A stretch of DNA of 64,000 nucleotides from Camarhynchus parvulus (taxonomy: Eukaryota > Chordata > Aves > Passeriformes > Thraupidae), in NCBI RefSeq assembly GCF_901933205.1, contig NC_044584.1, positions 14,115,001-14,179,000 of the forward strand, written 5' to 3'. Each line of letters opens with the position of its first letter. Within the stretch, counting starts at the first letter, position 1. Both the position numbers and the translations under genes were made by a program. This document shows, in pieces, positions 38,613-52,844 of this stretch. Under the pieces are notes generated by a model. The model made no database searches and was not told the origin of the DNA. It worked only from the letters and a program-made list of their open reading frames with translations.

Positions 38613-40980
38613 CTTTGCCTTTAAGTATTGCTACATATTTGTGCTAAAACAGAAACAGTTTCTGTTTGATTCTGCTGCAGATATGTTGCATCTTTTCTTA
38701 CTCTCCTATCATTTCTGTGTCTGTTTTGTTTTGGGGCCTTGAATTCTGTGTTTTAAGGTTTGACAACTTCTAACCACACAGCATGTTGTAATAGCCTGTA
38801 GAAAGAGCCTTTTTGATTCATGTGTATCAAAGTGCATGACTAAACCCTCACTGTATATTTTGCTGGTGTCTGGTATTAAACTTCTTTATGCTTTAGTCAC
38901 ACATTAAGAAGTGATGCATTTATTTTCATAACTGAATTCAGCATTCTGGCTCTGCACTTTGTAGAAGGGAAGATAAGGGAGGAAAGCAAACATTTCTATT
39001 GACTGCCTGTGATGTGTGATCTCCCAGACAGAAGAATTTAGAGTTTTTTGTTTAGAAGGGAAATGTTCAGAGGGAGGGAAAGAGAACTGCTGAAAGCGAA
39101 AATTGCAGCTATTTGCTACTCATTTCAAAGCTTTGTCCTGCCTGGTATGAAGCTTAGAGAGATCTTTTGCTCTGCATGCATTAACTTGATTTAATGTGCG
39201 GATACATTATATTCTTGTCCTACTTGTAAACATCTTAATGTAATTTTAGGGGTTTTATTGAGGTAGAACTCTTGGATGGGTGTCTATTTCCCTGAGTTGT
39301 ATTATTTATACCTTTTATATTTTTCATTTGCTACTGTATCACCAAACTTTCAGTTCTGTTTTGGGCAGTGAAAATACAGTAATAATGAAAAATATTCCCT
39401 TCATCCAGGGCTCTTGGAAATATCCTTCAGAAGTGCAGATAATATTTTTTTCTGTTTTGAAGTCAGTGAATCAGCATTAGTAGCTGACATGTTGATTAAT
39501 ATCTGCTTGTAAATCTTCTAAATACAGGTTTTTTTTCAGAGTGTAATTTGCTTGAAAGGAGTTCTGGGAGGTTCTGAGCCAACATGCAAAGCTGAAGGGA
39601 TGCGACAGTGCCCTTTACTCAATTTGCCAGATTTTATGGACATTCTTTAGGAATATCTCCCTGCATTTGAAAGCTTTTTAGTTAAACCTCCTCAGACTCT
39701 TCTAGAGAAGAACTCTGACTTTTGAAGAGCAAATGGTAGGTCAGGAGCATCCCAGCTTTGGGGTCAGATGGAATAGTTTCTGTAGCAGTGGATTCTACTG
39801 TTGGATACACAAAAAAGTGCCGGCAGCGAAACCAGAAATATGAATTACCATGGAGATGAACACAAACTGGGTAGAAGAGCTTTCAGCAGAACTGTCTCCT
39901 TGGCAAATTCATCAAAATGAAAACTTTTTGTGGAAACATATCAGTTGACAGGAGGAAGATCTTGGAACAGATGCTAGCTTAGAGCCTAGGATATTCAAAC
40001 TGAGCCATGAGGGAACCAGATTCATGTCTTTACCCTGAATAACATCTCCAAACCCTGCTCTTTTTGTCTTTGGCTTCCTTTTCCTCTAAGTAAAAAAATG
40101 TTGAAAGCTTTTGAAATCTTTACATTTTGGGTGGAGTTCACGTTTCTTGATTCAGGTCATCACCTTGGGAATAGTGACAGAAAAATCTCATTTTGTCATT
40201 CTTTGGTTAAAGGAAGCAAGCCATGTTTGCCATGTAATGGCAGGTAAATAATTTAATGCAGATTCTTTGATTTGCATTATTGCTACCAATAATTGTTTTG
40301 GTCAGGCTTTTGTGGAGGTGGCTGACAAATCAAATTCTATCTGCTTTGAGGTTTTACCAATATTGCTTCCTTCTGAGGCAGAGCACAGGAAATTGTATTA
40401 AACACAGAGCAGAGTACCTAGGCTCATTCTGGAAGTGAATATGAAACTTGGGACTGGAAGAAGCTGTAGATTTGTCTTTGTTGCATAGCTCAGATGAAAG
40501 AAAACAGATGAGGTGGAAAGGGAATTGTTTTGGAGAAAAAAGTCTTGAATACTGGGAAGGAAAGCTAAACCCCATGGTTTGGGATAATCCTCAAAAAGTT
40601 CCCAGTCTTTTGGGTGAGTGGTTGAAATGAGCTGATATTTCAGAGGCTTTTCAGATTCTACTCAAGCTATTGAAATGTCAGAGGAAGAGAAGAAAATTTG
40701 CTTTCACCCAGGAGGATAACTTTGAAAAGTAGTAGAAAGCTCTTGCATTCATCCATCCTCAGAGAGCAACGGGCTGAGCAGTCCTGGCAGGAGTGAATGT
40801 GGTGAGGAGCTGCTGTAGAAATCCAAGGGCAAAAATATTTATAGTTTTTGTGGAGTTGAAGAAGCCTGCAGCCTTAGAGAGCTCTGAGTGTCCCATCATC
40901 AAGACCTTTTACAGCTCTTAGGAGTGCAGGGCTGCAGGAATTCTGTCTTCTTGCCATGCTCCAGGAAGGCACAGGCTGGG

Positions 40981-40994
40981 AAAAAAAAAAAAAA
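40981..40994. repeat. A14 homopolymer
   Basis: Fourteen A between CTGGG and CCTGTG. Confidence 0.88.
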
Positions 40995-41363
40995 CCTGTG
41001 GCAGCTGATAACTTGTATTTAATCTGGGATATAGCAGGGAAACAGCAGTGCTGGATACCAGATACATCCCTTTGGGATGGCAAATGGCTTTTCTCTGTCC
41101 TTCCTGAAAGATGATGTCTCCATGGAAGAAGTGGGCAGGTGTCCTTCCAGGGAGCCAGGGAAGTGCAGCTCAGGGCAAAGGCAGAAGGAGCTAAACCCCA
41201 TCGTTGCATTCTTTGGCCTTGACTGCTTCTTGAGCATAAGCAGAGAGGAGATATTAACTGAAAATTGAATCTCCTACAAAAATTTCTTCAATTTGTTCAG
41301 CTACATTACTGCACTGTTGGCTTGTTCCATAGAATGCTAAAGAGGAGACGGTTTTGTTCCAAT

Positions 41364-41379
41364 TTTTTTTTTTTTTTTT
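41364..41379. repeat. T16 homopolymer
   Basis: Sixteen T followed by AGGAAG. It encodes the Lys run seen in the minus-strand frame across this place, a sign that the frame is spurious. Confidence 0.88.
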
Positions 41380-41784
41380 AGGAAGAGAAAATGTAGCAAT
41401 CTGCAGGGCTCTGGGCTGAGTGCTAGCCAGGGTGAGGTGAATGAAAGCGGGCCTCTCCTCTTCTGAACACATGTCAATTAAATATTTAATTTCAAGAAAG
41501 CTGACATTTTTCCCTAGGAAGGAAATCTTTATTTTCATACATTTTAAATCTGAGTTTTGACTGTCACTTTGGAAATGGCATTTTTCAGTTAAATATGAAT
41601 GAATAATGAAAAATAATTGGAAGCTTTTTGTCTCATCCATCTTCACAACACAAAGGCACAACCAGAAACTCTTCAGTTTGAGGCCAAATAAACATTTTTA
41701 GTTTAGAGCCAAATAATGATTTTCTTTTTTACCCCCCAAATGAATATTATGGAAAATATTGCTGTGTTTTCAATAATTTCAATG

Positions 41785-41817
41785 TTTCCTTTCCTCTTTT
41801 TCCTCTTTCCTCTTTTT
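41785..41817. repeat. 33-base polypyrimidine tract
   Basis: An uninterrupted C/T tract of TTTCC and TCTTTTT words, followed by AAGATG. It resembles a splice acceptor but ends AAG rather than CAG or TAG, and the frame after the ATG stops within seven codons. Confidence 0.85.
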
Positions 41818-44800
41818 AAGATGAACTGCCACATAAAATAAATCACAGCTCAATCAACTCTCATTCCAAGTTTTAAGGTTAGCTGGGAGACATTTTATTG
41901 TCAAGTAAGTCTGTGTTCACTAAGTTCTTTGGAAATAGGCATTGACATTGTCATTGGATTCTGTTACTTCAGACATGCAGCACCATTTGAAATAAATAAT
42001 CCCAGATAAGTGAAAGGCAGAATTCATTATCTACAAGGAAATAAAAAAGCAGCTATGAGATAAAGCATCCAGATTTGATGTGAGGTTCATTTCTTTTTGT
42101 GGAAGAAGATTTGAGCTCTGTTGGTTGCAGTGGGTTTTGTTGCCAGAACCAGCCCCTGGCATCTTGTGAGTTTGCTTTGGAGCTGGAGTTTGTGTGTGGC
42201 TCCCTCATGTTCTGCAAAGGCTGCTGCTCATAGGGGCTCTCTCCTCCAGCCAGCCTTGTGCTTGGGCAATATTTGTAGAAATTCAGTGCCTTGAGACTTC
42301 TGCTAGATTTGGTGACGTGAACGACTGGTTTCATACCGAGGGAAGCACAGGACTTGCTTAAGAAAACAGGCAGCTACCTCCACATGGAGGAATATTGATT
42401 TTGGAAAGTGGTAAACATAAGTGCATGCTGAATAACGTGGGAGGTGAAAACTGTGCAGTTAAAAGGAAAAAAGCTCTGGGGCTGAGCACCTCCTGGTAGG
42501 AATATAAGTCACTGTATTACTTTTAATAATTTTTTCAACAACCCTCTTTCTTCCTCTCTGCAAGATTCCCAGGAAGGCTAGTTTCCAGCTTTGACACTTA
42601 TTGTTAGATGCATTAAATTAAGCAGTGTAAATCCACCCCTGAGAATTTCCCATTTGTCTAGCTTTGTGCAGCAGGTGGAATTTCACTGGGCAGAATTGAT
42701 GGCAGTTTTCCTTGCAGGACCATTTTGAAATGTGTGCCTTTTCAGTCAGCAGAGTTCCTGTTTTCCCCTTGGCAAGGCATATGTCTCACTAAAGAGCCTG
42801 TTTGGAGGTTGTTGGTTTAGGCAGTTCTCTGCTTTTAGGTTTGATTTTTTACATACTTATCTGTCCTTTTTCAAAAAGCCACTGAAATTCTGGGCTAAAC
42901 TCAAGGCTTTGCTTCCCTGGCTACCCCAGCTAGGAGGAGAAGAGCCTTTCAGGGAGGTGGGCATTGCAGATGTGATCTAAGCACTGTCAGCACTGCAGTG
43001 TGTTTCCCGGGCTGCTCTTTGCCTAGAGAAGCCTACAGCAGTATCTCTATATTTATGTTCATGTGTGCATATGTTTGAGTGAGTGGTAGGAGGAAAAAAT
43101 TCCCTAAGACTGCTCACATCCCTTCCCCTGGAGAGGGGTGGTGGCAGATGTTCCTTATTTGTCCTGCTGGAAGGGCTGAGCTGACTGTGGGCACAGAAAC
43201 TTCTCATTGCCATGGTAATGAATGTCTTCTAGAAAATGTGATTTCTATCACATAGTTGGAGAGTGCCTTTTATTTAGATTTCCTGGAAAGGTTTTACTAA
43301 GCAGATTATTTTGACACTTGCTTTTGCAGCTGTCTGTGTTACCATGTCAGAGAACCCCTCACCACTGTCCCCAAGGAAACTGCAGCACCTTCCATGGCAA
43401 GGCACAGTTTGTATTAATTGTTTGCAATGGCTGGTGTTCTCCCTTAATTCCAGGGCCACTTTCTTCAGGATAACATATTACTGAAGAAGTGTTGAATAAT
43501 TTACAAGATTCACCTCTAATTAATGCGAGGAAACACCAGGAATGTAAACCCATGGTACTTGCTATTCTTTTGTGTTTCATATTAGTCTGACAAGCACTTG
43601 CAGAGCTTCCTCTGCAAACCTCTCTGCTCTTCAAAATTGAAAACATAATCTAAACAATATTCCTCAACTTCATGTAGATTTTTCCATGAAAAAAACCACT
43701 TCAGTTTACATTATGAAATTTGTAAGCTATCATTAACTGGAGATGGTTTAGGGGTTTTTTAAAATTATTTTTTACATTGATGGTGTTTCTCACAGCTCAG
43801 ATTATGAATGATATTACATTTTGCATTACTATCAGATTGGAAATATCTCCAGCTATTCACTTAATGATCACTTAATACAGAGCAATGCCAGGGCTAATGT
43901 TACCTCTTACAGCATAGAAAAGAAAGTAATTCCCTCTTTTGTCCCATTCCAAGGTGTAAAAATGACCTTTTGGGATCAGGCGAGATCAAAATTCACTTCT
44001 TTGGCTACAGTTTCCTTTATGTGACTTGAATGAATAATTTAATCTTGGTGGGGTAACTCTCCGTTCACAGATAACATTGTGTAATTTATCTTTTATGGTT
44101 TTTTTTACCTAAAAAGTTGTAAACAGTGAATGTCTCATAAGTATTTTTAAAAAGCTGAACCCTATGGAAATGCATTCTTTGTATCTTTTTGTTTTTAGCA
44201 TCAACTTCAAAGCTCCTCTTCTTTCACCTGTGTATACACACACATCACTGGGATGTACAATGTGCTGTAAAATGTCCATGAGATGTGGGTGCATTGGGTG
44301 CACTGGGTCAGGTTTAATGGAAGGTGTCAGTAAATTGGAAGTGCTCTTCCCCTGCTCACTTCTCATGGTACAGCCAGAGATGATGGGGTTTTGTTCTGAT
44401 TGCTGTCTTGTAGTTTAATAATGGAAGGAAGATAACAAAGAAGTCAAAAATTGTAAAAAAACCACATGGCACTGTTATTGCTGTTGTTCACAGAGTACTA
44501 CAGGGAATTAAAAAACTATTGCTGCTATATAAATAATTGATGTTGCAATCTTCAGGCCAGCCATCCTTCCATGAAGTAGCAGTTCAGGGAGCACTGTCAC
44601 TTTGTGTCTTTGGGAACACAGGTTTGTACCAGAGGTGTCAAGAGACTCAGAATCCCTGTGAGTTTGGATGTGCAGTTGTGAAATACCACTGGAGTCACTG
44701 CTGGCACAAAGGGGATTCACAGCAGGTGACAAAGAAATGCTCCAGTATTATTCAATTTACAGGGGTTGTAGAGAATGACTTTGAGGTGTTGCCTAAGAGG

Positions 44801-44828
44801 AATAAGAGCAAAAGTCTCTGCAACATTG

Positions 44829-44878
44829 CTGTGATCTTCATGCACATCACCTGAGTGAAATTCCACTGAAGATCACAG
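44829..44878. repeat. 12-bp inverted repeat, 26-base spacer
   Basis: CTGTGATCTTCA (44829-44840) and its exact reverse complement TGAAGATCACAG (44867-44878) flank 26 bases. The spacer does not pair further, so it is a poor microRNA candidate. Confidence 0.88.
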
Positions 44879-45374
44879 TGATCAATGGGACAGTACAAGA
44901 TATATTGCATTTCCAGAGCTGCACTCCCAAGGGGCCTTTGCCAAGTTTTAAATTCTGCCTTTAAAGGGCTGGAAACACATTCTGCTTTAATGATGCATCG
45001 AGAGCAGAAAAAAATATAGTAGTGGTAGTAGTTATGGCTCTAACTGTGCTCTGCTAAATTTGAGAATGATCCATTATCCTTGACTACAGAGAGCTCTTGA
45101 AATTCTCAGTTTTAAACTGTGCTGCATCCATGACACAAAGCAATCAAAACCAAAAAATGCAAATGAAATACTCTGGGAAAAAGTGAGTGCTGGATTTTCT
45201 GATATAAGCAAGTAACAGAAAACTGAGCTGTAGGAATATAAACAAATAGCAGCTTTAGTATTGAAATTACCCAGATTTTGCCAATTTCAAGCGCAGCTGT
45301 GCTATTTAGGTCTGGTTAGTTGAAAAGAAAAGAATTTCCTTGAGCACAGAGTTCTGCAGACATGACAATGGTGT

Positions 45375-45400
45375 AATAAATAAATAAATAAATAAATAAA
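45375..45400. repeat. (AATA)n microsatellite
   Basis: About six and a half uninterrupted AATA units ending in ACAAGCCC. Likely polymorphic. Confidence 0.95.
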
Positions 45401-46100
45401 CAAGCCCAGCCAGGAGCACAGATGCCACTTAATGTGGCAGTGTATTAAAGTTTACAGCTACTTCTTTTAGACTCTTCCCTGGGGTGCCATGTGTCAGCCT
45501 CCCGGAGAAGGAACTGCAAAGTCTGATTCACTGACGTATGAGATGACATCTGTGCTTGCTGGCTTGGATTAGGGATCCTGAATCAAAAGGAGCTTGATCT
45601 GCCTCAGCAGCACTAAGCTGACACAAGGTTATACAGCTTTAGCTTGTTGGTTTTTTATCTGCTCGTGTTGGATGCCATGAGTCAGCACTGGGTGGCTTTT
45701 CCTGCTTTCCCAGGCTGGGTGAGAGGTGTGAAATGGGCTTGGCTGTATCTGTGCCCTGCACACGAACAGCTCTGCATCTGCATCTCACCTGGTCAGCTAA
45801 AGGAGAAATGCAGGGGAACTCACAGGTGGGAAAAGGTGGCTGCTTGTCAGGGCACCAGCTGCTTCATGTGAGGTTAGCTCGGGTACAATGGTAAGAAAGT
45901 TCCCTCTGAAGAGATCCTGCTGCCCTAAGTCCCTGTGGGTTGTTTTGTTTTCAGCAGTCTTGTGTTAGTCAGCAGCCACTGTGCCTGTCCTGCCCTGCAG
46001 CCAGTCTGTCATCACGGGGGGCAGCCCTGGCACAGGCGCTGCTGGTGGAACCAGCAGTCCAAAGGCTGCTGTCCTCTGCTGCAGGAAAAGGCAATTTTCA

Positions 46101-46155
46101 TGTAATTAATGTGTGATGTATACATTTTTCGTATAAAAAGTGTGTAATTAATGTG
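46101..46155. repeat. Spaced direct repeat TGTAATTAATGTG
   Basis: The 13-mer occurs at 46101-46113 and 46143-46155, 42 bp apart and about four helical turns. Each copy carries a TAATTA homeodomain core. It may be a remnant of duplication or a paired binding site. Confidence 0.8.
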
Positions 46156-46630
46156 CAATTTTTCAGTAATGTGCAAAAATACTGGGGACAGGGGCTTGCT
46201 TTGGGTTGGTACCATACTATTGCTTCATGTCCCACTCTCCTTGTAACTAAAGCCCCCTATATCTGTATGTTTATTTCAATAATTCTGTGAAACACTCACT
46301 GAGGTTCCTAAATATGTGGATGCATATTCCTGGGCTGCTGATGGCTTTGACTTGTTGAACTTTTGGACGGGAGTAGGAGTACTGAGGGAAAAATTAGGAT
46401 AATATCAGCTCTTCTATTTCAATTTATTTTAGTGTAAATAATTTCTTAGGCTAGGAAAAATAAGAGGAAATTTTTTTTTGTATTTCAAAAAATTAGCTTC
46501 CACCTGACGTTGCTTTTTTTCTCCTAAATCACTTAAAATCTCAGCCAGATATAGAAAATAAAATTTCCAGCCATCATAAATAATGAAAGGGCATCCACTT
46601 TAGTAAGGCACCTTGATTTTCATTATCTAA

Positions 46631-46644
46631 ATATATATATATAT
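46631..46644. repeat. Short (AT)7 repeat
   Basis: Seven AT units in an AT-rich setting. Confidence 0.85.
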
Positions 46645-46781
46645 TTGTGTACCTCAAATAAAACTTTCTATAATTGAGATATCGGGAACTAACAGGGAGT
46701 AGCCTTACTTGGGATACCAGATACACTGAGGCTGAATGAAGGCTGAATGAATGCTAAATGCAAATGTAAGCTAAAGGAGCC

Positions 46782-46865
46782 TTTGTTTTTTGTTGGTTTG
46801 ATTTTGGAGGGTTTTTTTGCTTGTTTTTTTTTTCTGTTGTTTTTTTGGTGTTGTGTGTTTTTTCT
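46782..46865. repeat. T/G-rich low-complexity tract
   Basis: Runs of 5-10 T separated by G, GG, C or GTTG over about 85 bases. The Lys/Asn-rich minus-strand frame across it is a by-product of this composition. Confidence 0.8.
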
Positions 46866-49800
46866 TAATACACCATCTTCAACTAATGGCTCACGGTAAA
46901 CCTTTGGCATATAGTCATAACAAACAAGAAGCTGCTATTACCTTATAGACATGGTGACAAATTTCAGGAAGAGTCACCATTCTTCCATCACCAGGGGACT
47001 TTAACAGGGGAAAGAGCATCACCTCAAGGCTTCAGTGTAACATTTTAGGTTTTGCTCTAGATCATCTAACCAGCAACTTCCCAGCCTTTGTGACAGTTAC
47101 TGCCCTGTGAGAAGATTTAAGAGCCTTTTATAATAAAAAAGTTGGGTTTCCTTTGGCCTAATTTTGCTTTTGAGAAATTTGATAGTAATTGTAGCCCATT
47201 TGCATGTGTCTCTGAAATCCATTTATTGGATTAAGAAAATACCTTAAATTAGCCTGCACCAACTCAGCACAAAGAAATAGCCAGCCTGAGAGACCCTCAT
47301 CAGATAGAATAGTCCCAGTCCTGTTCAGTCATTCTGGTTTAATGGCTCTCTCTGTGCAAGCTGCTCATGTGCTGGTTCAATCATTACAAAAACCTCATAT
47401 TTCTGCTTTTGAAACACATTACTAAAGTTTGAGATTTGGGGCTAAATGAAAACTGATGTTTTTGTCAACCGGACACAGGAGAAGCAAGCTGCCAGACATC
47501 CGTATTTTTGGCTGAGAGTATTCCACTGACATGGTAGCTATCAAAATACAATCTGGTGCCCATCCTGACAGATACATAGCATTTGTGTGACATAGGGAAA
47601 TGTCAGCTTGGGGTTCACAGCCAAAACATATTTAGCTCACAGGAGCAGAAAGCTTAGTACTCCAACGCTTTGTTCTTCAGCTAGAAATGCACTGGGCTGA
47701 GGGGAGGAGGAACTACAGGGAAAGGCAAATGCACACAGATATTGCTGTCACTGAAATTAGAGTGGCAATGTGTGCACCCTGCTCTGTAGGACCCCTCACC
47801 TCAAGGAAATAGAGACCCTGCTGCTGGTGATGCTGAAGACAGGACACAACATCTTGGCCTAATGTTCAGCTGTGATGGAAATGGATCATGAAAAGGGGAG
47901 TTTTGCTGTAACCAGTGTACTGGTGGGCACTAGAGGACTGACAGAACACAAGCCAGAAAAAGCCTTACATTCATTTACATAAGAAAATAAACCAAGGGAC
48001 TTTCAGGTAATTTGTGTGACTCCTCACTATTGCCTTCTTCCAGCCTTGTGGGTTTTGTTTCCTCTTTTAGAAGATAGGAAGCATAAGGAAAAGCAGAAAC
48101 CTCCAAATTAGAAATTTTGGGTTACTACCATATGCCCTTGGAACACAGAACTGCCCTTGAGGACTTCACTGGATGCTGAGTGTATGAAAAAAGGATTTGA
48201 ATCATTGAAATTCTGTGTGAGTAAATGCAGGCATAGCTATTGCTTTTTTTGAAGAAAGAGAGAAAGTCTAATTACACCACTGTGTCCTATTAAATTGACT
48301 ATTATTTTAGAAGAACGATAGCTCTTCGTTTTTTGACAAACAAATCAGATGAAAACAACAGCAAATGGGTATTTAACTCCATGACAGCATCAACAAATCA
48401 AGTGTGATACATCTCAGTGCAGTTTCCTCCTGCACAAAACCTTGTCTGGGTTTCTGCCTACAAAAATGAGAAGGAGAAAAGTGAAAATTGCATGAGCCTT
48501 CCCTAAAAGAAGTGTTCCAGAGGAGGAAGGGAAATGCAGTAATGCACCAGTCCCCATTTTGTGTGTGATTCCCATCTTCATAATTACCTGTGTGGAGGAA
48601 TCTGGCATGTCTTGGCTGAATTCAGAGCTCTAGACTCACCTGACAGTGCAAATCCTAACAGACAGCAGGAGCAGCAGCTCCCCTGGCCAGGAGCCATCAG
48701 TAAGGTACATTAGCCAGGTATCAGGTACTTCCTGACACGTTTTTAAAGTTCCTAAATTCCAAACAATTGAAAATTTGAAGGGTAAATCTTGAACTAATAC
48801 AAATATTCATTTAAACTGCTTAAACAGGAAATTTTAGGGCTTTGTATTTTTTCAAACTTTTTTTATACTTGGCATCATGGACAGAAACATTTGTTCCTCT
48901 TAGCAACAGAGCCTGAGACTAAAAGCTCTGCATTTCCCCTCACAGGCAGGGCCTGTCTCATTTCCTCTGCTTCTCAGGAAGCTCTTGTTCAAAACATCTA
49001 GAGCAGCTGGTATCTCTTAGCACAGAGGACTGGCTTCTTGACTGAGGATAACAGAGGCATAATCAGAGTTTTGTTTTCCTATTTTTTTTCCTGCAGAATA
49101 CAAAAGCATGATTTAAAGAACTTTGCATTGCACTGGGAAATGTAGACTCTTGTAGTGTGCCATTTGTTTTAAAACCAACATCAATGCAGCTATTTTTTTA
49201 GTGTTTTGTTTTTCTCTGATAATCCCTTGTGGTGTCAGGAGCTAAGAGGTCTGTTTGATACTTCTGTTCCTGCATTTGATTCAGTCCTATAACTAACAAT
49301 GCCAGAATTTGAGAGAGGTCTCAAACTGACCTGGAAATGTAGAAATACTTTATCATAGCCCACAGTGAACTGCATGACCAAGGAAGACAGGAGAGCATTT
49401 TGAAGAGTCGTGTGTTGGTCCCTTAGATGTAATTTACATCTACACAAAATAACCTGAGTATAAATAACATATCTTGCATCTATTAAAGCATGTCTGGCCT
49501 ACATTGAGTTGCTGGTTTTGAATTTGAAGAATTTTTGGTTAGGGCTTGAATTTTAAGGTTGAAATATGAGTCCCTCATATTGCAGCCATTGAGGTTACTA
49601 ATGGAGAGTACTCAGAGTGAACAATAACTGCAGAGGGCCACCCAGTCAGGAGATTTGCCTTGGAGGAATAATGGACCCAAATTCTCACTCACATCACTCT
49701 AAATCAGGAGTGAATTCAGTTAAGTAACGAGAATTATATCTGTGAAAATTACCATGAGAAGAGAATGAGATCTCCTTTATTTACTTTTTGAAGTACTCAG

Positions 49801-52800
49801 TGTTTGAAATGGGCATTTATGGCTATATGTGCTCAAATAGGATTTTGAATTGTCAGAATTAGTTAAAATCACTGCTTTTACTATACATAGGATGTTTTTA
49901 ATGGTGCACTTATTTTCTTAGTGCCGTATGTTCCTCCTTAGAGAAAAACAAACAAAAAAAATTGAGATCATCCAACCAGTTACTACAAAATGTGGCAGCT
50001 CCTTATATCTGTTTGTATATAAACATACATTGTGCAAGCCACAGAACAATAACAAGCCCTGGTAATCAGCCCAATCTGAAAGTGGTTCTTAATATACCAT
50101 GAAAATTAGTGTTGCTGTTTCTCTCTCTCTCAGAATGGAAAGACTGATATTGCAAAATTTCTGGGGAGCAAAGACTGAAACTATCAAACTGAACTTTACC
50201 AGATCCTCTGCTCTTGTTGATAAAGGTTTTTTTTTTCCTTGCCCACCCTGTTATCTTCTGCTTCGTCTCCATAAGGTGTCCTGCAGGGGGTAAAGACAGA
50301 AATACTTTTGTCAGAATCAACTTATCCTTTCTCTAAAGATGTCACTGACACAGGGATGCATTTTGGGCACTGGGTGGAAGGATGCAGTACCCAGAGCATG
50401 CCAGTCAGTATTCCTGTATTTTCCCAGGTGGAGATACTGAGTTACTGAGATCAAAGAGCAACAGGTGTTTGTGGTGAAGGTGTCAGAATTGGGCTGAATT
50501 ATACCACAGTTCTACCATAAACATGAACCTACCTCTAATCCCAGTGTGAATGAATTGCTGCTCAGTCTGGGGCCAAGATGTTGCTGTGAATTCTTCCTGT
50601 ACTTGTTTTAAATTTTCTGTGTCTTGTACTTGCAAACTCAGGGCTGGGAGGTGTCAGCAGTGGCTTTTTGAGATCCTGAGGGATCCCTGGGGCCCCCAGG
50701 GTGTGCTGGCATTGCCATGGCCCCCCTGCCCCTCCATGGGGCACACACACAGGAGGCACCTGGGATCTGCTCTCCACGGAAGCGTTCATGGAGGCAGGAA
50801 GGGAAAAGTCAGCCTGTATTCACTGAGAGTCTCTACTCTGTCAGGCAAATCCCAGGGAAGTCAGCAAAAGTTCCAAGGTGCCCTTTGAGGGTGTTATTTT
50901 ATCTTTTTGCATTCCACAGCAATGGAACAGATTTTACTTTGATCCAGTCAGCTTTTCTATGGAGGTGTGCTCAGATAAAAGCAGGGTGTTAACTCTGGCT
51001 GCACTGGAGCAAGTGGTGCTTTGGATGCTGGGACACTGGTAAGAAATATTAATCCCCTTGGGAATGAGGAATATATTTCCAACCTGTGAGGAATTTTTTA
51101 CAGCGTTCTTAGAAGCTCTGTTTCTGCACTCTGCCCATGTTTTTAACAGGTAGAGTTCAGAAACAGACCCTGCTCTGTTGTGATCTGTCATGTTTCCAGA
51201 GGTGGATGTGCTGTCACAGGCTTGAGGAACTGAGGAAGTTGCTGTGGAAACACTCACTTTTGTCCCATTTTTCTGAACAATATGCCGCTCAGTCTTCCTG
51301 TGTCATGTCCTAAATCTTTAAGGCCTATAGTATATGCCTAATAGAGATATAGTCTGGGTTGATATAGGATGTACTCTTTTCCTCTATTCTTCCATTAATA
51401 ATGATAATAACCTGTCAGCACAAGGCATTTCAAAGGTTTTTGTCTTATTTCCTTTAGATTTTCCAAGTCTGTGGTTTCTTCTTTAAAACCACATTTTTTT
51501 TTAACTATGAGCTTCCCAAATTGACATGATTAGCAACACCTGTGCTAGAAAAGAAAAGGAAATACTGAATCTATAGGGGTGAATGTCCATTTGATCAGAG
51601 TTTCTAGCTCTGATCCTTTGCATTTATGGTGTGATACCTGGATGAGACTATAACGTATCTAGGATACTAATTGATAATTACATGTAAAAAACTGCATGCC
51701 AGATGGTGTTCACTGCAAATCCATGGGCAAAGATGGTTTTCACTCATCTCTAGCTGTAAAAACCCCAAAGAACAAAACAAAGAATGCAGTGGGAAGGGCA
51801 GACTGGCTCCCTGCCCATCACTTGCCCAGTGGTTCCACTGTTGTTTCTCAGAGCTCACCGAAGGCTGTCTCTTGTCTCACTCAGTAATAACTGGTGTGGC
51901 TGGTTTGGGTTCTGCTGGTTCATGCCAGCAGCTGTTTCACTACAGTGTTTTGAGCAGGGGCAAGCCCAGATACATAAATATATAGATATATGTACACACA
52001 GACTTGAAATCTGCCTTTCAGCTCTTTGGCATCTTCAGTTACTCTCTGTACACAAGTTGTGATCTATTTTGTTTTGTTAGGTTGACACAATTTTCCTTCT
52101 TTTTGCTGTGTGGTGGATTGCTCTAAGAACCACTTCCTGCCAACTCAGAAAAATACAGATTTCCTGGAAGGCAGGGTGTTCAGAGACCTGTGGGACACTG
52201 CTGAAACAGACCCTGCAAACTCTGCAGTGCAGGCTCATTTCAAAAGAAGTGTGTGACAGATGGGAGAAAAAAAGTGACATTAGCACTAATTTTTATTTTT
52301 CATTATTAAGCACTTTCCTGGCCTTGTCAGTACTGCAAACAGAAAGCAAAAAGAACAATAAAAGGAATGATTTCTATAGTTATGTCTAGTGCACCCAAGG
52401 GTGCTAGTTTAGTGGGGAAAGAATATATTGTTTTGTTTCCAACATTTTAAAATCCAGAGCTGTACAGGTGGCATAGTGCCTTCCTTTATTTCACTTGGCT
52501 GTTTTCATTCAATATTGCTTTTAAAATTAACATTGACCTTTAGTGGCTGTGGAAAAATCAGTGTGCAGAAGATTAAATAAAGAAATAAAAAGGATGCATG
52601 GTAAATAGGTACATAAAGATGTAACTGATAGATTAACTATGATGTCCCAGTGAATAAAACTCAGAGTAGATTTTCCTGCTGGGGACTGGGTCCTCAGCAC
52701 TCTGACCCTGCTGCTGGATACAGCAGGTGTAGCTTGGTCTGTATGTTATCCATCATTCCCATGTGTACTTAGGAAAACTTGTCTCAAAAAATTACCTTTT

Positions 52801-52844
52801 TTTTTTCCCTGCTGAGGCTTAAGTTATTCAATGCATGAGAGTAC

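Larger units (their letters stand above)
37931..52844. other. AT-rich non-coding DNA
   Basis: Nearly 15 kb with no recognised exon, RNA gene or well-bounded mobile element. Frames are at most about 135 codons (41254-41661, minus, partly encoded by an A/T homopolymer). Simple features are listed separately: A13 (38511), T25 (38588), A14 (40981), T16 (41364), a pyrimidine tract (41785), a 12-bp inverted repeat (44829), an AATA repeat (45375), a spaced direct repeat (46101), an AT repeat (46631) and a T-rich tract (46782). Confidence 0.65.

Noticed and set aside
41821..41841. ATG after a strong pyrimidine tract
   Set aside because: The tract ends AAG rather than CAG or TAG and the frame stops within seven codons.
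44287..44313. Three 9-bp GGGTGCATT-like units
   Set aside because: The third unit is already diverged; too short to treat as a real minisatellite.
50685..50701. GC palindrome CCCTGGGGCCCCCAGGG
   Set aside because: An 8-bp stem with a single loop base in a GC-rich patch is expected by chance and has no supporting context.
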